Assembly (NCBI RefSeq): GCF_039749495.1
Contig: NZ_JBDLLU010000001.1
Coordinates: forward strand, 124,001-188,000
Source: Dehalogenimonas sp. THU2
GTDB lineage: Bacteria > Chloroflexota > Dehalococcoidia > Dehalococcoidales > Dehalococcoidaceae
Length of the DNA stretch: 64,000 bases
Reading direction: 5' to 3'
The notes beneath the pieces are model-generated. The model was given only the letters and a program-made list of their open reading frames with translations. It was not told the origin of the DNA and did not search any database. A program made the position numbers and the translations under genes. Positions 52,054 to 61,892 of this stretch are shown piece after piece (within the stretch, counting starts at the first letter, position 1; each line of letters starts with the position of its first letter).

Positions 52054-53400
52054 ATGCCACGGGACATGTTCGAAGCGCATTTTGAAAAACTGAGAGACGA
52101 AACGGCGCCGCTGGCGGCGCGGATGCGGCCCCAAACCCTCGACGAATACGTCGGGCAGGAACACCTGGTGGGGGAGGGGCGGGCGCTCAGGCGGGCTATC
52201 GATGCGGGCGAACTGCCGTCCATCATCCTGTGGGGGCCGCCGGGTTCTGGCAAGACGACGCTGTCTCACCTCATGGCCGGAGCCAGTAAAGCCTATTTCG
52301 CCCAGGTGAGCGCCGTCAGCGCTGGGGTGGCGGACCTGCGGAAGATCATCGAAGAGGCCAAGCAGCGCCGACTGTCGCAGCACCAGAAAACCATCCTCTT
52401 CATCGACGAGATCCACCGCTTCAACAAGGGGCAGCAGGATACCATTTTACCCTACGTGGAGGACGGCACAGTGACCCTCATCGGCGCCACCACCGAGAAT
52501 CCTTCCTTCGAGGTCATTTCACCGCTCTTATCGCGCGCCCGCACTTATGTCCTGAAGGGACTGACCGGCGAGCAGATGAAGCTTATCCTCAGCCGGGCTA
52601 TCGCCGATGTTGAACGGGGTATCGGCAACTCCAACGTGGAATTATCGGAAGAGGCCGCCGATCATATCGTCAACCTGGCCAGCGGAGATGCCCGGATAGC
52701 GCTGAATATCCTGGAACTGGCCGCCCGAACCACACCTGTCGATGAGGCGGGCAAACGGCAGATCACACTTGAAGCCATCGAGGACGCAGCCCAGGCCAAG
52801 ACGCTGCTTTACGACCGCGCCGGCGAGCAGCACTACGATATTATCTCGGCTTTACATAAGTCTATGCGCGGTTCCGATCCGGACGCTTCCTTATATTGGC
52901 TGGGACGTATGTTGGAGGCGGGAGAAGACCCGCTATACGTCGTTCGCCGCCTGATCCGCTTCGCCTCGGAGGATGTGGGTATGGCCGACCCCCAGGCGCT
53001 CGTCGTAGCTATGGCGGCGCAGCAGGCGGTCCATTTCGTCGGCATGCCGGAATGCAACGTGGCACTGGCACAACTGGTGGTCTATCTGGCCACTGCGCCT
53101 AAGAGTAACTCTCTCTACAAGGGATATAAACGGGTGCAGGAAACTATCGCTAAAAACCCCATCGAGCCGGTGCCGCTGCACCTGCGGAACGCCGCGACAG
53201 GGTTGATGAAGGACCTGGGCTACGGCAAGGGCTACAAATACGCTCACGATTTCCCCGGCGGTTTCGTCCGGCAACAGAACCTGCCGGACTCGCTCAAGGA
53301 TAAAAAGTTCTATCTTCCGACGGAAATCGGGTTTGAAAAGACCATCAATGCGCGCCTCAAGGCCTGGTTCGGCGACAACATAGACAACAACGAGGGGTAG
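52054..53400 (+). CDS. rarA: Replication-associated recombination protein A (RarA/MgsA)
   Basis: A 448-residue AAA+ ATPase acting at stalled replication forks. Motifs: MRPQTLDEYVGQEHL, Walker A ILWGPPGSGKTTLSHL, Walker B FIDEIHRFNKGQQD, sensor TENPSFEVISPLLSRARTY (partly quoted), and the C-terminal tetramer domain with YDIISALHKSMRGSDPDASL. Full length. It stands alone. Confidence 0.95.
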   Translation: MPRDMFEAHFEKLRDETAPLAARMRPQTLDEYVGQEHLVGEGRALRRAIDAGELPSIILWGPPGSGKTTLSHLMAGASKAYFAQVSAVSAGVADLRKIIEEAKQRRLSQHQKTILFIDEIHRFNKGQQDTILPYVEDGTVTLIGATTENPSFEVISPLLSRARTYVLKGLTGEQMKLILSRAIADVERGIGNSNVELSEEAADHIVNLASGDARIALNILELAARTTPVDEAGKRQITLEAIEDAAQAKTLLYDRAGEQHYDIISALHKSMRGSDPDASLYWLGRMLEAGEDPLYVVRRLIRFASEDVGMADPQALVVAMAAQQAVHFVGMPECNVALAQLVVYLATAPKSNSLYKGYKRVQETIAKNPIEPVPLHLRNAATGLMKDLGYGKGYKYAHDFPGGFVRQQNLPDSLKDKKFYLPTEIGFEKTINARLKAWFGDNIDNNEG

Positions 53401-53530
53401 GGGCGGCGGTCCGATTCGATCCAATTCAATCCGGAAATTGTTGGTCCGTGCTTCCCCGGTTTTGGCTTTCAGCTCGCGGGATCGCATAGCTGTCTCCTCG
53501 AATATCGTTACCCATATTTTTGAAATTAAG

Positions 53531-53634
53531 TAGGTACTAGTCGGTTAACTAAGTATTAGTACTTATTGACAGATGTCACGGAAGTCTTATATAATCAGTG
53601 TCATCCCAGTGGGGCGGTACTAGTTCCTAAGTAC
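53531..53634 (+). promoter_or_regulatory. Strong promoter flanked by palindromic operators
   Basis: TTGACA (53566-53571), 18 bases, TATAAT (53590-53595): both boxes perfect. Just upstream is AAGTATTAGTACTT (53551-53564), nearly palindromic, and before it GGTACTAGT. Downstream, over about +16 to +32, GTACT and AGTAC (53617-53634) flank AGTTCCTA. The half-site resembles GTACTWAG and the upstream site shares AAGTATTAGT with the operator at 38497. Confidence 0.65.
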
Positions 53635-53661
53635 AATGCTGGTAGTTGAGGAGGGCAAGGG

Positions 53662-53700
53662 ATGATACCTGACTCTCACAAGACACCGAACTTAATCTGA
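53662..53700 (+). CDS. Possible 12-residue leader peptide
   Basis: MIPDSHKTPNLI, with GGAGG seven bases before the ATG, in the untranslated leader of the Cys-rich protein gene. The ribosome binding site is better than chance would suggest. It could be an attenuator or a chance frame. Confidence 0.3.
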   Translation: MIPDSHKTPNLI

Positions 53701-53762
53701 AAGAACGCACCTGTCCTGTCCAAGGGAAACGAAGCAAACATAGAACGAAAGGAACCAAGCAA

Positions 53763-53930
53763 ATGAAGCAGTCAGGTTTTCACGTAGCTACTTCGCATTG
53801 CGGTCTATGTCACTACTCCGGTTACTCCAACCGATGCACCTTTTTCGATGACGGAGTGTGCCCCTACATCCAGAGCGTCCGCGACATTAAAAAGGGAAGC
53901 CATGCCCAAGAAGCGGAAGTCGCCGCTTAA
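53763..53930 (+). CDS. Small Cys/His-rich protein, function unknown
   Basis: A 55-residue protein beginning MKQSGFHVATSHCGLCHYSG. Cys residues at Cys13-x2-Cys16-His17, then Cys25 and Cys33 with several His/Tyr, could bind a metal or iron-sulfur cluster. AAAGGAACCAAGCA precedes the ATG. It has its own strong promoter, operator-like palindromes and a strong terminator, so it is clearly expressed as a single gene. Its operators link it to the molybdoenzyme operon. The family is not recognised; homologues should be sought among short proteins. Confidence 0.7.
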   Translation: MKQSGFHVATSHCGLCHYSGYSNRCTFFDDGVCPYIQSVRDIKKGSHAQEAEVAA

Positions 53931-53957
53931 CGCACGTATAATTTAATAGCGCCAGTC

Positions 53958-53993
53958 AAGCGGCGGGGGTGAAAACCTCCGCCGCTTTTTCTA
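53958..53993 (+). terminator. Rho-independent terminator after the Cys-rich gene
   Basis: AAGCGGCGGGGGT pairs with ACCTCCGCCGCTT around a GAAA loop (13 bp with one G-U) and is followed by TTTTTCT. Confidence 0.9.
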
Positions 53994-54083
53994 TTGCGAT
54001 AATTTCGATCTCAAATTGATGTATTGCCCGGCTTCCGGCTGTGTGCTAAGATAGCCTGAGTACAAGAGGTGAATGATCGTTCA

Positions 54084-55631
54084 ATGAAAAACAAACTCAA
54101 TGAACTCGCATCCAAAAAGCAGCAGATAGCGTCCGGCGGCGGTGAATCCCGGATCAAGGCGCAGCACGCCCGCGGCAAGCTTACCGCCCGGGAGCGCATC
54201 GAAAAACTGCTGGACCCCGGTTCCTTTCTCGAACTTTCCGCTTTTTGCAGTCACCGGGCGATCGATTTCGGTTTGGCCGATCAGCAGCATCCCGGCGACG
54301 CCGTGGTGACCGGCTGCGGCACGATCGACGGACGCAAGGTATTCGTTTATTCCCAGGACTTCACCGTCCTCGGCGGCTCCATCTCCGAGGTGGTCGGGCA
54401 GAAGGTGCGCCAGATCGTAGACATGGCCATCGACCAGGGCGCACCCCTGATTGCCATCAACGACTCCGGCGGCGCCCGCATTCAGGAGGGCGTGGCCAGC
54501 CTGTGCGGCGTAGGCGATATACTGCTGCTTAATGCCCTGGCTTCGGGGGCGATTCCTCAGATATCGATTATCGTCGGTCCTTCGGCGGGCGGGGCGGTCT
54601 ACGGGCCGGCCCTCACCGACTTCGTGTTCATGGTCAAGGGCATGGGCCAGATGTATATCACCGGTCCGGACGTGGTCAAGGCGGTCACCGGCGAAGAAGT
54701 GACCCACGAGGCCCTGGGCGGCGCCGACGTTCACGGGAAAAAGAGTGGGGTGTCCCACTTCACCTGCAATACCGAGATGGAGTGCTATGCGTCGGTGCGG
54801 CGCCTGCTGTCATTCCTGCCTTCTAGCTTCAAAGAGCCCTCGCCTAGGCTTCCGGTCAAGAAGACCTCCGTCAGCCAGGAAGACGAGACCCTCAACAGCA
54901 TCGTCCCCGACGACCCGCGCCGGGCTTACGATATGAAAAAGATCATCACCGCCGTTCTCGATAACGGTGATTTCATGGAAGTGCACGCCGCCTTTGCGCC
55001 CAACATCGTCGTCGGTTTCGGCCGGATCGACGGACAGAGCGTCGGCATCGTCGCTCAGCAGCCCAATTTCCTGGCCGGCGTCATAGATATCAACGCTTCG
55101 GTCAAGGCGGCGCGCTTCGTGCGTTTCTGCGATGCGTTCAACATTCCGATTATCAGCTTTGTCGATGTGCCGGGTTTCATGCCCGGCGTCGACCAGGAAC
55201 ACGGCGGCATCATCCGCCACGGCGCCAAGCTGATTTTCGCCTACGCCGAAGCCACCGTGCCCAAGATCACCGTCATCACCCGCAAGGCCTACGGCGGCGC
55301 CTATATTGTCATGAGTTCCCGGCACCTCCGCGGCGATATCAACCTGGCCTGGCCCTGTGCCGAGATAGCAGTCATGGGTGCGGAAGGTGCGGTGGCCGTC
55401 ATTCACCGCAAGAAGATCGCCGAGTCCCCGGAACCAGATGCGGAACGCCAGCGCTGTGTCGCCGAGTACCGGGAGAAATTCGACAATCCGTATCAGGCGG
55501 CGGCCATGGGCTATATCGATGACGTGATCGTCCCCGCGGAGACGCGGCCCCGTCTTATCCAGGCGTTACGGACGCTGGCTGGCAAGACGGGCAAGAACCC
55601 GGCTAAAAAGCACGGCAACATCCCGTTGTAG
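54084..55631 (+). CDS. Acyl-CoA carboxylase carboxyltransferase subunit (PccB/MmdA type)
   Basis: A 515-residue biotin-dependent carboxyltransferase that moves CO2 between biotin and an acyl-CoA such as propionyl- or acetyl-CoA. It has two crotonase-like halves: ARGKLTARERIEKLLDPGSF, NDSGGARIQEGVASLCG, GPSAGGAVYGPALTDF in the first, and NFLAGVIDINASVKAARF, DVPGFMPGVDQEHGGIIRHG (one oxyanion hole), AYGGAYIVMSS in the second. The ATG at 54084 is uncertain; a GTG at 54069 in frame may be used instead, since AAGAGGTG is close to it. Biotin carboxylase is not in the window. Confidence 0.88.
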   Translation: MKNKLNELASKKQQIASGGGESRIKAQHARGKLTARERIEKLLDPGSFLELSAFCSHRAIDFGLADQQHPGDAVVTGCGTIDGRKVFVYSQDFTVLGGSISEVVGQKVRQIVDMAIDQGAPLIAINDSGGARIQEGVASLCGVGDILLLNALASGAIPQISIIVGPSAGGAVYGPALTDFVFMVKGMGQMYITGPDVVKAVTGEEVTHEALGGADVHGKKSGVSHFTCNTEMECYASVRRLLSFLPSSFKEPSPRLPVKKTSVSQEDETLNSIVPDDPRRAYDMKKIITAVLDNGDFMEVHAAFAPNIVVGFGRIDGQSVGIVAQQPNFLAGVIDINASVKAARFVRFCDAFNIPIISFVDVPGFMPGVDQEHGGIIRHGAKLIFAYAEATVPKITVITRKAYGGAYIVMSSRHLRGDINLAWPCAEIAVMGAEGAVAVIHRKKIAESPEPDAERQRCVAEYREKFDNPYQAAAMGYIDDVIVPAETRPRLIQALRTLAGKTGKNPAKKHGNIPL

Positions 55632-55706
55632 AAAACAAGAATTGGCCGATGTATAATCAAATGTGATTCATTGATGCAAGTCACATTTGGTTAACTGGAG
55701 GTCAAT

Positions 55707-56036
55707 GTGGTTGAAGGTACAGTTCCGCCTGAAGTACTACTCCGTGAGAAAAAATGCGCGTTGGCATTGCAAGATATCGAAGACTTCATGAAGAGTACCA
55801 GGAAATATGCCTTAAGGGATCTTTGTGAACACTTAAAGAGTCTAGAGGATTATGCAAGACACTCCAAAAAGGATGTTCAAAGTAGGCAATATGAACCGAT
55901 TGATTATGTATTTCACACGCTAGAAGAAAGCATCGGTAAGTTAGTTGGTGAGTCACATCGTATTTATGACTCGGTCAATTCTCTTAAATCATCTTGTCAC
56001 CTCTTCCGTGAAGAAAACAACTTAATCCGAAAATAG
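55707..56036 (+). CDS. Small helical protein of an AT-rich cassette, function unknown
   Basis: A 109-residue mostly helical, charged protein (GTG start, GGAGG six bases before). Sequence such as DIEDFMKSTRKYALRDLCEHL and YVFHTLEESIGKLVGESHRI suggests helical bundles. It is AT-rich compared with its neighbours and lies six bases before the cyclotransferase-like gene, so the two likely came together. No known domain recognised. Confidence 0.6.
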   Translation: MVEGTVPPEVLLREKKCALALQDIEDFMKSTRKYALRDLCEHLKSLEDYARHSKKDVQSRQYEPIDYVFHTLEESIGKLVGESHRIYDSVNSLKSSCHLFREENNLIRK

Positions 56037-56042
56037 GGGAAT

Positions 56043-56558
56043 TTGACTTTAGTATTTCAATACGGTTCGAACACATCTCTGTCGAGGATTAATTCTGACG
56101 ATAGGCTAAGAGGTGATGCTCGTCCGATTGGAATTGCGTATACTGAGGATGATTATGATCTTGAATTCACCGTTTGTAGCAAGGGAAACAAATGCGCTGC
56201 GGCGAGTATCGAACAAGGTTCCGGGCGAAACATCTGGGGAGTCCTTTATGATATCCCGGATTATTTGATCTATCGCGGGCAATCGGGTGAGCGAAAGTCA
56301 TTGGATAAAATAGAAGGTGAGGGCGTGAATTACCGCCGTATGCCGATACGAGTCCGGGACAGTGAAGGAAAGTCAATTATTGAACCCGTGATAACTTATG
56401 TTGCTTTGGACAGAAAGCAGGGCATAAAAACCTCAAGCGTGTATGCTAATCTCATTATTGCCGGACTTAAAGAAAACAATGTTCCAAATGACTATATAGA
56501 ATATGTCAGAACTAAAATACTTGAGAACAACGCTGATCTAGGGAATGAATTAAATTAA
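56043..56558 (+). CDS. Gamma-glutamylcyclotransferase-like protein (TTG start)
   Basis: A 171-residue GGCT-fold protein. The loop FQYGSN (5-10) matches the substrate-binding YGSN/YGSL motif, IWGVLYDIP is the typical central strand, and SLDKIEGEGVNYRRMPIRV carries the likely catalytic Glu91. The C-terminal SSVYANLIIAGLKENNVPNDYIE is also usual. TTG start after AGGGGA. Such enzymes split gamma-glutamyl peptides or, in some cases, amines. AT-rich, in a two-gene cassette inserted in the carboxylase cluster. Confidence 0.72.
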   Translation: MTLVFQYGSNTSLSRINSDDRLRGDARPIGIAYTEDDYDLEFTVCSKGNKCAAASIEQGSGRNIWGVLYDIPDYLIYRGQSGERKSLDKIEGEGVNYRRMPIRVRDSEGKSIIEPVITYVALDRKQGIKTSSVYANLIIAGLKENNVPNDYIEYVRTKILENNADLGNELN

Positions 56559-56615
56559 GTTCATTTTAGTCTATTCAGTCAAAAGTATATTGTCAGACAC
56601 TCAAAGACCAACAAG

Positions 56616-56774
56616 ATGCCAAACATGCTCGAAATCGCTATAATAGGCGCAGCCATTCAGGCTTATCTGGAGTCTGACGGCGGCTTTGCGTTGCCGGATG
56701 ATGGGACTGATTTGCAAGCGCTCATCGCCGCGGCGGTAGCCGCGTATTTTGACATGGAATACGCCACCATTTAA
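56616..56774 (+). CDS. Small Ala-rich protein preceding the biotin carboxyltransferase
   Basis: A 52-residue protein: an N-terminal hydrophobic run (MLEIAIIGAAIQAYLES) and an Ala-rich helix LQALIAAAVAAYFDMEYA. It ends 10 bases before the next start. The AIAAAVAAY-type helix is common in small proteins next to biotin-dependent decarboxylases and carboxylases. No good ribosome binding site; ATG at 56625 is an alternative start. Confidence 0.55.
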   Translation: MPNMLEIAIIGAAIQAYLESDGGFALPDDGTDLQALIAAAVAAYFDMEYATI

Positions 56775-56784
56775 GGGGGAGAAC

Positions 56785-58755
56785 ATGCCGGCTCAGCCAC
56801 TCAAGATTACCGACCTGACGCTCCGCGATGGCCATCAGTCGCTATTGGCCACCCGGATGCGGACCGATGATATCCTGGGAATCGCCGCGGACATGGACAA
56901 AGCCGGCTTCCATTCGCTGGAAGTCTGGGGCGGCGCCACCTTCGATGTTCCGATTCGATTTCTGAACGAAGACCCCTGGGACAGGTTGCGGGCGATCAAG
57001 AAAATAGCTCCCAAGACGCCGCTGCAGATGCTGCTCCGCGGTCAGAACCTGGTAGGCTATCGCAACTACGCCGACGATGTAGCCACCGCCTTTGTGGAAC
57101 ACGCCGCGGACTGCGGCGTGGATATCTTCCGCGTTTTCGACGCCGTCAACGACGAACGTAACTTCGAAACGGTCGTAAAGGCCATCAAGTCCAAGGGTAA
57201 ACACGCGCAACTGGCTATCAGCTACTCATTGACCGAACGGGTCATGGGCGGCCCTGTCTATCATCTCGATTATTACATCGAGAAAGCCAAAATCTTCGAG
57301 GCTATGGGCGCCGACAGCTTCTGCATCAAGGATATGGCAGGTCTTATCTCCCCGACCGATGCCTTCAACCTGGTCAAGGCGCTTAAGAAAGCCCTCAAGA
57401 TCCCGGTTCAATTCCACAGCCATTACACCAGCGGCATGGCTTCCATGAGCATGCTCAAAGCCGTCGAGGCTGGCGCCGACATCGTTGATACCTGCCTGGC
57501 GCCCTGGGCCCTGCGCACCTCGCACCCGGCTGTCGAACCCATGGTGGCGGCGCTGGCCGGCACGCCGCGGGATACGGGGCTCAACCTGCACCAGTTATTG
57601 AAACTGGGCGAGTACTTCGAGGATATCACACCTAAATACCGCGAATTCATCGACAACACCAAGATGTCGGTCATCGACACGGCGGTGCTGGAGCACCAGG
57701 TTCCGGGCGGTATGATCAGCAACCTGGTCAGCCAGCTCCGCGAGGCCGGGGCGCTCGACCGGATCGATGAAGTTTATGAAGAGATCCCCCGCGTCCGCAA
57801 GGAAATGGGCTTTCCGCCGCTGGTCACGCCGACCAGCCAGATAGTCGGCATCCAGGCGGTTCAGAACGTTTTATTCGGCCGTTACAAGGTTATCTCCGCG
57901 CAGGTCAAGGATTACTTCTACGGCCTCTACGGCCGACCGCCGATGCCGGTGGATCCGGAAGTCCAGAAGCTGGCTCTCAAGGGCTACGAACGCGGCGAAA
58001 CGCCCATCACCGTCCGCCCCGCCGACGTGCTTAAGCCGGAACTCGAAGCCGCGCGTGAAGCCACCAAGGGCATCGCCAAGGATATCGGTGATGTGCTGAC
58101 CTACGCCCTGTATCCGCAGGTCGGCCTGCGTTTCCTCAAATGGAAATACGGCCTGGAGACGCCGCCGGCTGACGTCAAAGCCAGAACTCTCGACGATGTA
58201 AAACGGGAGGACGATCTTATCGCCAAAGCCAGGGCGGGCAAACTGGTGGAAAAAGGCTCCGAACAGGCCGCTGCCCCCGCCCCGGTCGCGCCCGCCGGCG
58301 GCTTGCGCCATTTCAATATCCACCTGGACGGCCGGGTGTACAATGTCGGCGTGGAACCGGCGGCTGCCGGCGCCGCGCCGGTTACTTACGTCCCCGCGCC
58401 TGCGCCTCAAACTGTCGTAGCGACCCCCGCCGCACCGCCGCCGGTTCAAGAGGCACCCAAACCCGTTGAAGCGCCCAAGCCCGCCGAAAAGCCGGTTGCC
58501 AGGGTTGAAGCCAAACCCGCCGCCGGTCCGGAACCGGCCGGGGAGGGAGTTATGGCTCCCATGCCGGGCGTGGTGGTGCGTTATGAGGTCGAGGTTGGCG
58601 CCAAGATCAAAGCCGGTGATACCGTGGTGGTCTTGGAAGCCATGAAGATGGCTATCGACCTGCCGTCGCCGGTGGACGGCACGGTAGCGGTGTTGAAATT
58701 CAAGGCTGGCGATCGCGTCTCCCGCGACGATGTGCTGGCGATCATAACCAGTTAA
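56785..58755 (+). CDS. Pyruvate/oxaloacetate carboxyltransferase with C-terminal biotin domain (PycB/OadA type)
   Basis: A 656-residue protein. The HMGL-like barrel (about 1-300) has ITDLTLRDGHQSLLATRM, the carboxylated-Lys site FCIKDMAGL and metal His in FHSHYTSGMASM. A conserved carboxyltransferase domain follows, then a Pro/Ala-rich linker (about 540-590) and a biotinyl domain with VVLEAMKMAIDLPS, biotin Lys at 621. ATG at 56785 has AAGGGGGAG six bases before it. In an anaerobe lacking a visible sodium pump subunit, pyruvate carboxylation to oxaloacetate is likelier than decarboxylation, but both fit. Confidence 0.88.
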   Translation: MPAQPLKITDLTLRDGHQSLLATRMRTDDILGIAADMDKAGFHSLEVWGGATFDVPIRFLNEDPWDRLRAIKKIAPKTPLQMLLRGQNLVGYRNYADDVATAFVEHAADCGVDIFRVFDAVNDERNFETVVKAIKSKGKHAQLAISYSLTERVMGGPVYHLDYYIEKAKIFEAMGADSFCIKDMAGLISPTDAFNLVKALKKALKIPVQFHSHYTSGMASMSMLKAVEAGADIVDTCLAPWALRTSHPAVEPMVAALAGTPRDTGLNLHQLLKLGEYFEDITPKYREFIDNTKMSVIDTAVLEHQVPGGMISNLVSQLREAGALDRIDEVYEEIPRVRKEMGFPPLVTPTSQIVGIQAVQNVLFGRYKVISAQVKDYFYGLYGRPPMPVDPEVQKLALKGYERGETPITVRPADVLKPELEAAREATKGIAKDIGDVLTYALYPQVGLRFLKWKYGLETPPADVKARTLDDVKREDDLIAKARAGKLVEKGSEQAAAPAPVAPAGGLRHFNIHLDGRVYNVGVEPAAAGAAPVTYVPAPAPQTVVATPAAPPPVQEAPKPVEAPKPAEKPVARVEAKPAAGPEPAGEGVMAPMPGVVVRYEVEVGAKIKAGDTVVVLEAMKMAIDLPSPVDGTVAVLKFKAGDRVSRDDVLAIITS

Positions 58756-58756
58756 G

Positions 58757-58882
58757 CACTAAGCACTAATATCTAAATCCTAAATAAATTCAAATATCGA
58801 AATTCAAATATCCAAACGTTTTGAACTTGGGATTTTGGATTTTGGTATTGTTTAGGATTTAGTGCTTGGACATTAGGATTTA
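58757..58882. repeat. AT-rich inverted repeat, copy 5
   Basis: Left part CACTAAGCACTAATATCTAA, right part TTTAGGATTTAGTGCTTGG, with the middle also AT-rich. The two sides can pair over many short stretches. It separates the biotin carboxyltransferase from the aconitase-like gene and may fold in the mRNA. Confidence 0.75.
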
Positions 58883-58888
58883 ACGTCT

Positions 58889-60142
58889 ATGGGTAAAACA
58901 CTCGCTGAAAAGATACTTTCGGAAAAAACCGGCGGCGACGTCAAACCGGGGGACATTGTCGTCTCCCCGGTCGATTGGGCGCTGGTTCAGGATACCACCG
59001 GTCCGCTGACCGTACGGGAATTCCTCGGTCTGGGGTTGCCGAAGCTGGCCAACCCGTCGCATACGATCCTTTTTATAGACCATGCCGCGCCGTCGCCGCA
59101 GAAACAGCTTTCCTGCGACCACACCTTCCTGCGCAAGTTCGCCAATGACTACGGCGCGGTATTGTCCGACGTAGGTGAAGGTGTCTGTCACCAGATCATG
59201 GCCGAAAAATACGCCCAGCCGGGTGACGTCATTGTCGGGGCGGATTCTCACACCGTTACCGCCGGCGGCCTGGGTGCTTTCGCCACCGGCATGGGATCGT
59301 CGGATGTGGCGGCGACCTTCGGCCTGGGCAAGACCTGGTTCCGGGTGCCGGAGACTTTCTTCATCCGTCTTAGCGGCAGTTTTCAGAAAAACGTCACCGC
59401 CAAGGATATCATCCTGCATCTCATCGGCCTGATCGGCGCCGACGGTGCCACTTACAAATCGCTCGAATTCGGCGGCGAAGGCGTCAACGCTCTCGGCGTG
59501 ACCGACCGCCTGACCATCGCCAACATGGCGGTGGAAGCCGGTGCCAAGGTCGGTCTATTCCCTTCGGATGCGCTGACACTTGAGTATCTCATTCAGCAGG
59601 GACGGGGCGGGGATCACCGCTACATCTCCGCGGATGCCGATGCCGTCTATGAACGGGTTATCGACATCGATCTCAACAAGCTTGAACCGACCATTGCCAA
59701 GCCGCACACCGTCGATAACACCGCCACGGTCACCGAGGTCAAAGGAACGAAGGTGGACCAGGTGTTCATCGGCACCTGCACCAACGGCCGCCTGGAGGAT
59801 TTGAAACAGGCCGCCGATATCCTCAGGGGCAAGCGGCGGCATCCGGGCACGCGACTGCTGGTCGCGCCCGCCTCGCCGCAGATCATGCTGGCCGGTATGC
59901 GACTGGGTTATATCCAGACACTGGTAGAAGCCGGCGCTACCATCCTGCCGCCCGGTTGCGCCGGATGCCTCGGCGTTCACCAGGGCGTTTTGGGCGACGG
60001 TGAGATCTGCCTGTCCACCGCCAACCGCAACTTCCTGGGACGCATGGGCAACCCGGAGGGGTTGATATATCTGTCCAGCACACCGACGGCGGCGGCCTCG
60101 GCCATCACCGGCGTCATCACCGATCCGCGGGAGGTAGCGTAA
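58889..60142 (+). CDS. Aconitase/homoaconitase-family large subunit (LeuC-like)
   Basis: A 417-residue large subunit of the two-protein aconitase/isopropylmalate isomerase family. Iron-sulfur ligands appear in GTCTNGRLEDL and PPGCAGCLGVHQG; substrate-side residues in ADSHTVTAGGLGAFATGMGSSD (quoted in part). Although such proteins are often called LeuC, the surrounding genes (isocitrate dehydrogenase, malate dehydrogenase, fumarase) point to citrate/isocitrate. The small subunit overlaps it by one base. No strong ribosome binding site; it starts seven bases after an AT-rich repeat. Confidence 0.82.
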   Translation: MGKTLAEKILSEKTGGDVKPGDIVVSPVDWALVQDTTGPLTVREFLGLGLPKLANPSHTILFIDHAAPSPQKQLSCDHTFLRKFANDYGAVLSDVGEGVCHQIMAEKYAQPGDVIVGADSHTVTAGGLGAFATGMGSSDVAATFGLGKTWFRVPETFFIRLSGSFQKNVTAKDIILHLIGLIGADGATYKSLEFGGEGVNALGVTDRLTIANMAVEAGAKVGLFPSDALTLEYLIQQGRGGDHRYISADADAVYERVIDIDLNKLEPTIAKPHTVDNTATVTEVKGTKVDQVFIGTCTNGRLEDLKQAADILRGKRRHPGTRLLVAPASPQIMLAGMRLGYIQTLVEAGATILPPGCAGCLGVHQGVLGDGEICLSTANRNFLGRMGNPEGLIYLSSTPTAAASAITGVITDPREVA

Positions 60143-60636
60143 TGCTCAAGGGTAAAGCCTTCAAATTCGGCGATAACATTTCCACCGATCTCATCGCGCC
60201 CGGCCGGCTGGTCCACTTGAGGAGCAACCTGCCGGAACTGGCCAAGCACGTCCTGGAGGACGCCGATCCTACATTCGCCGCACGGGTGAAACCGGGTGAT
60301 TTCGTCGTCGGCGGCAGCAACTTCGGCCTGGGTTCAAGCCGCGAGCATGCGCCGGTGATCATCAAGATGGCCGGGGTATCGGCCGTGCTCGCCAAATCAG
60401 TCGCCCGCATCTTCTTCCGCAACGCCATCAACGTCGGTCTGCCGGTGCTGGTGTGCGATACCGACAAGATAAACGAAGGCGACGAACTGGAGGTTGACCT
60501 GGCGGCAGGCACCATCCACAATAAGACCAACGGTGAGAAGATCACCTTCGGCAAGATCCCGGACGCCATGCTGTCTATCCTGACCGAAGGCGGATTGATG
60601 CCTTATATCAGGAAGTATGGCGATTTTAAAATATAA
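60142..60636 (+). CDS. Aconitase/homoaconitase-family small subunit (LeuD-like)
   Basis: A 164-residue swivelling domain. Residues HLRS at 25-28 occupy the position where isopropylmalate enzymes have YLV(Y/M) and homoaconitases have YLRT. The Arg is held to bind the extra carboxylate of citrate-like substrates, so citrate or homocitrate is favoured over isopropylmalate. GSNFGLGSSREHAPVIIK is the conserved active-site loop. TAATG overlap with the large subunit gene. Confidence 0.85.
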   Translation: MLKGKAFKFGDNISTDLIAPGRLVHLRSNLPELAKHVLEDADPTFAARVKPGDFVVGGSNFGLGSSREHAPVIIKMAGVSAVLAKSVARIFFRNAINVGLPVLVCDTDKINEGDELEVDLAAGTIHNKTNGEKITFGKIPDAMLSILTEGGLMPYIRKYGDFKI

Positions 60637-60643
60637 ATTTACG

Positions 60644-60777
60644 AAATCCTAAGCACTAATATCTAAATTCTAAACAATATCAAAACCCAAAGCACTAAGG
60701 CTCAAAACAAATTTGGATTTTGAAATTTGGTCATTTGGATTTATTTGGGATTTAGTGCTTAGATATTAGGATTTCCG
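60644..60777. repeat. AT-rich inverted repeat, copy 6
   Basis: AAATCCTAAGCACTAATATC begins the left arm; TAGTGCTTAGATATTAGGAT ends the right arm. Modules AAATCCTAA, GCACTAA and TATCTAA occur in both arms in a different order, so several alternative stems form. It lies inside the gene cluster, between the small subunit gene and isocitrate dehydrogenase. Confidence 0.75.
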
Positions 60778-60793
60778 AAAAGCGAGAGGTTTT

Positions 60794-61864
<1,071 letters not shown>

Positions 61865-61892
61865 CCTGGTTTTTGGAAGGCTGTATCAGAAT

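Noticed and set aside
53401-53530. Reading the region after rarA as part of a gene
   Set aside because: Only a minus-strand open frame that is antisense to rarA; no start signal or conserved product.
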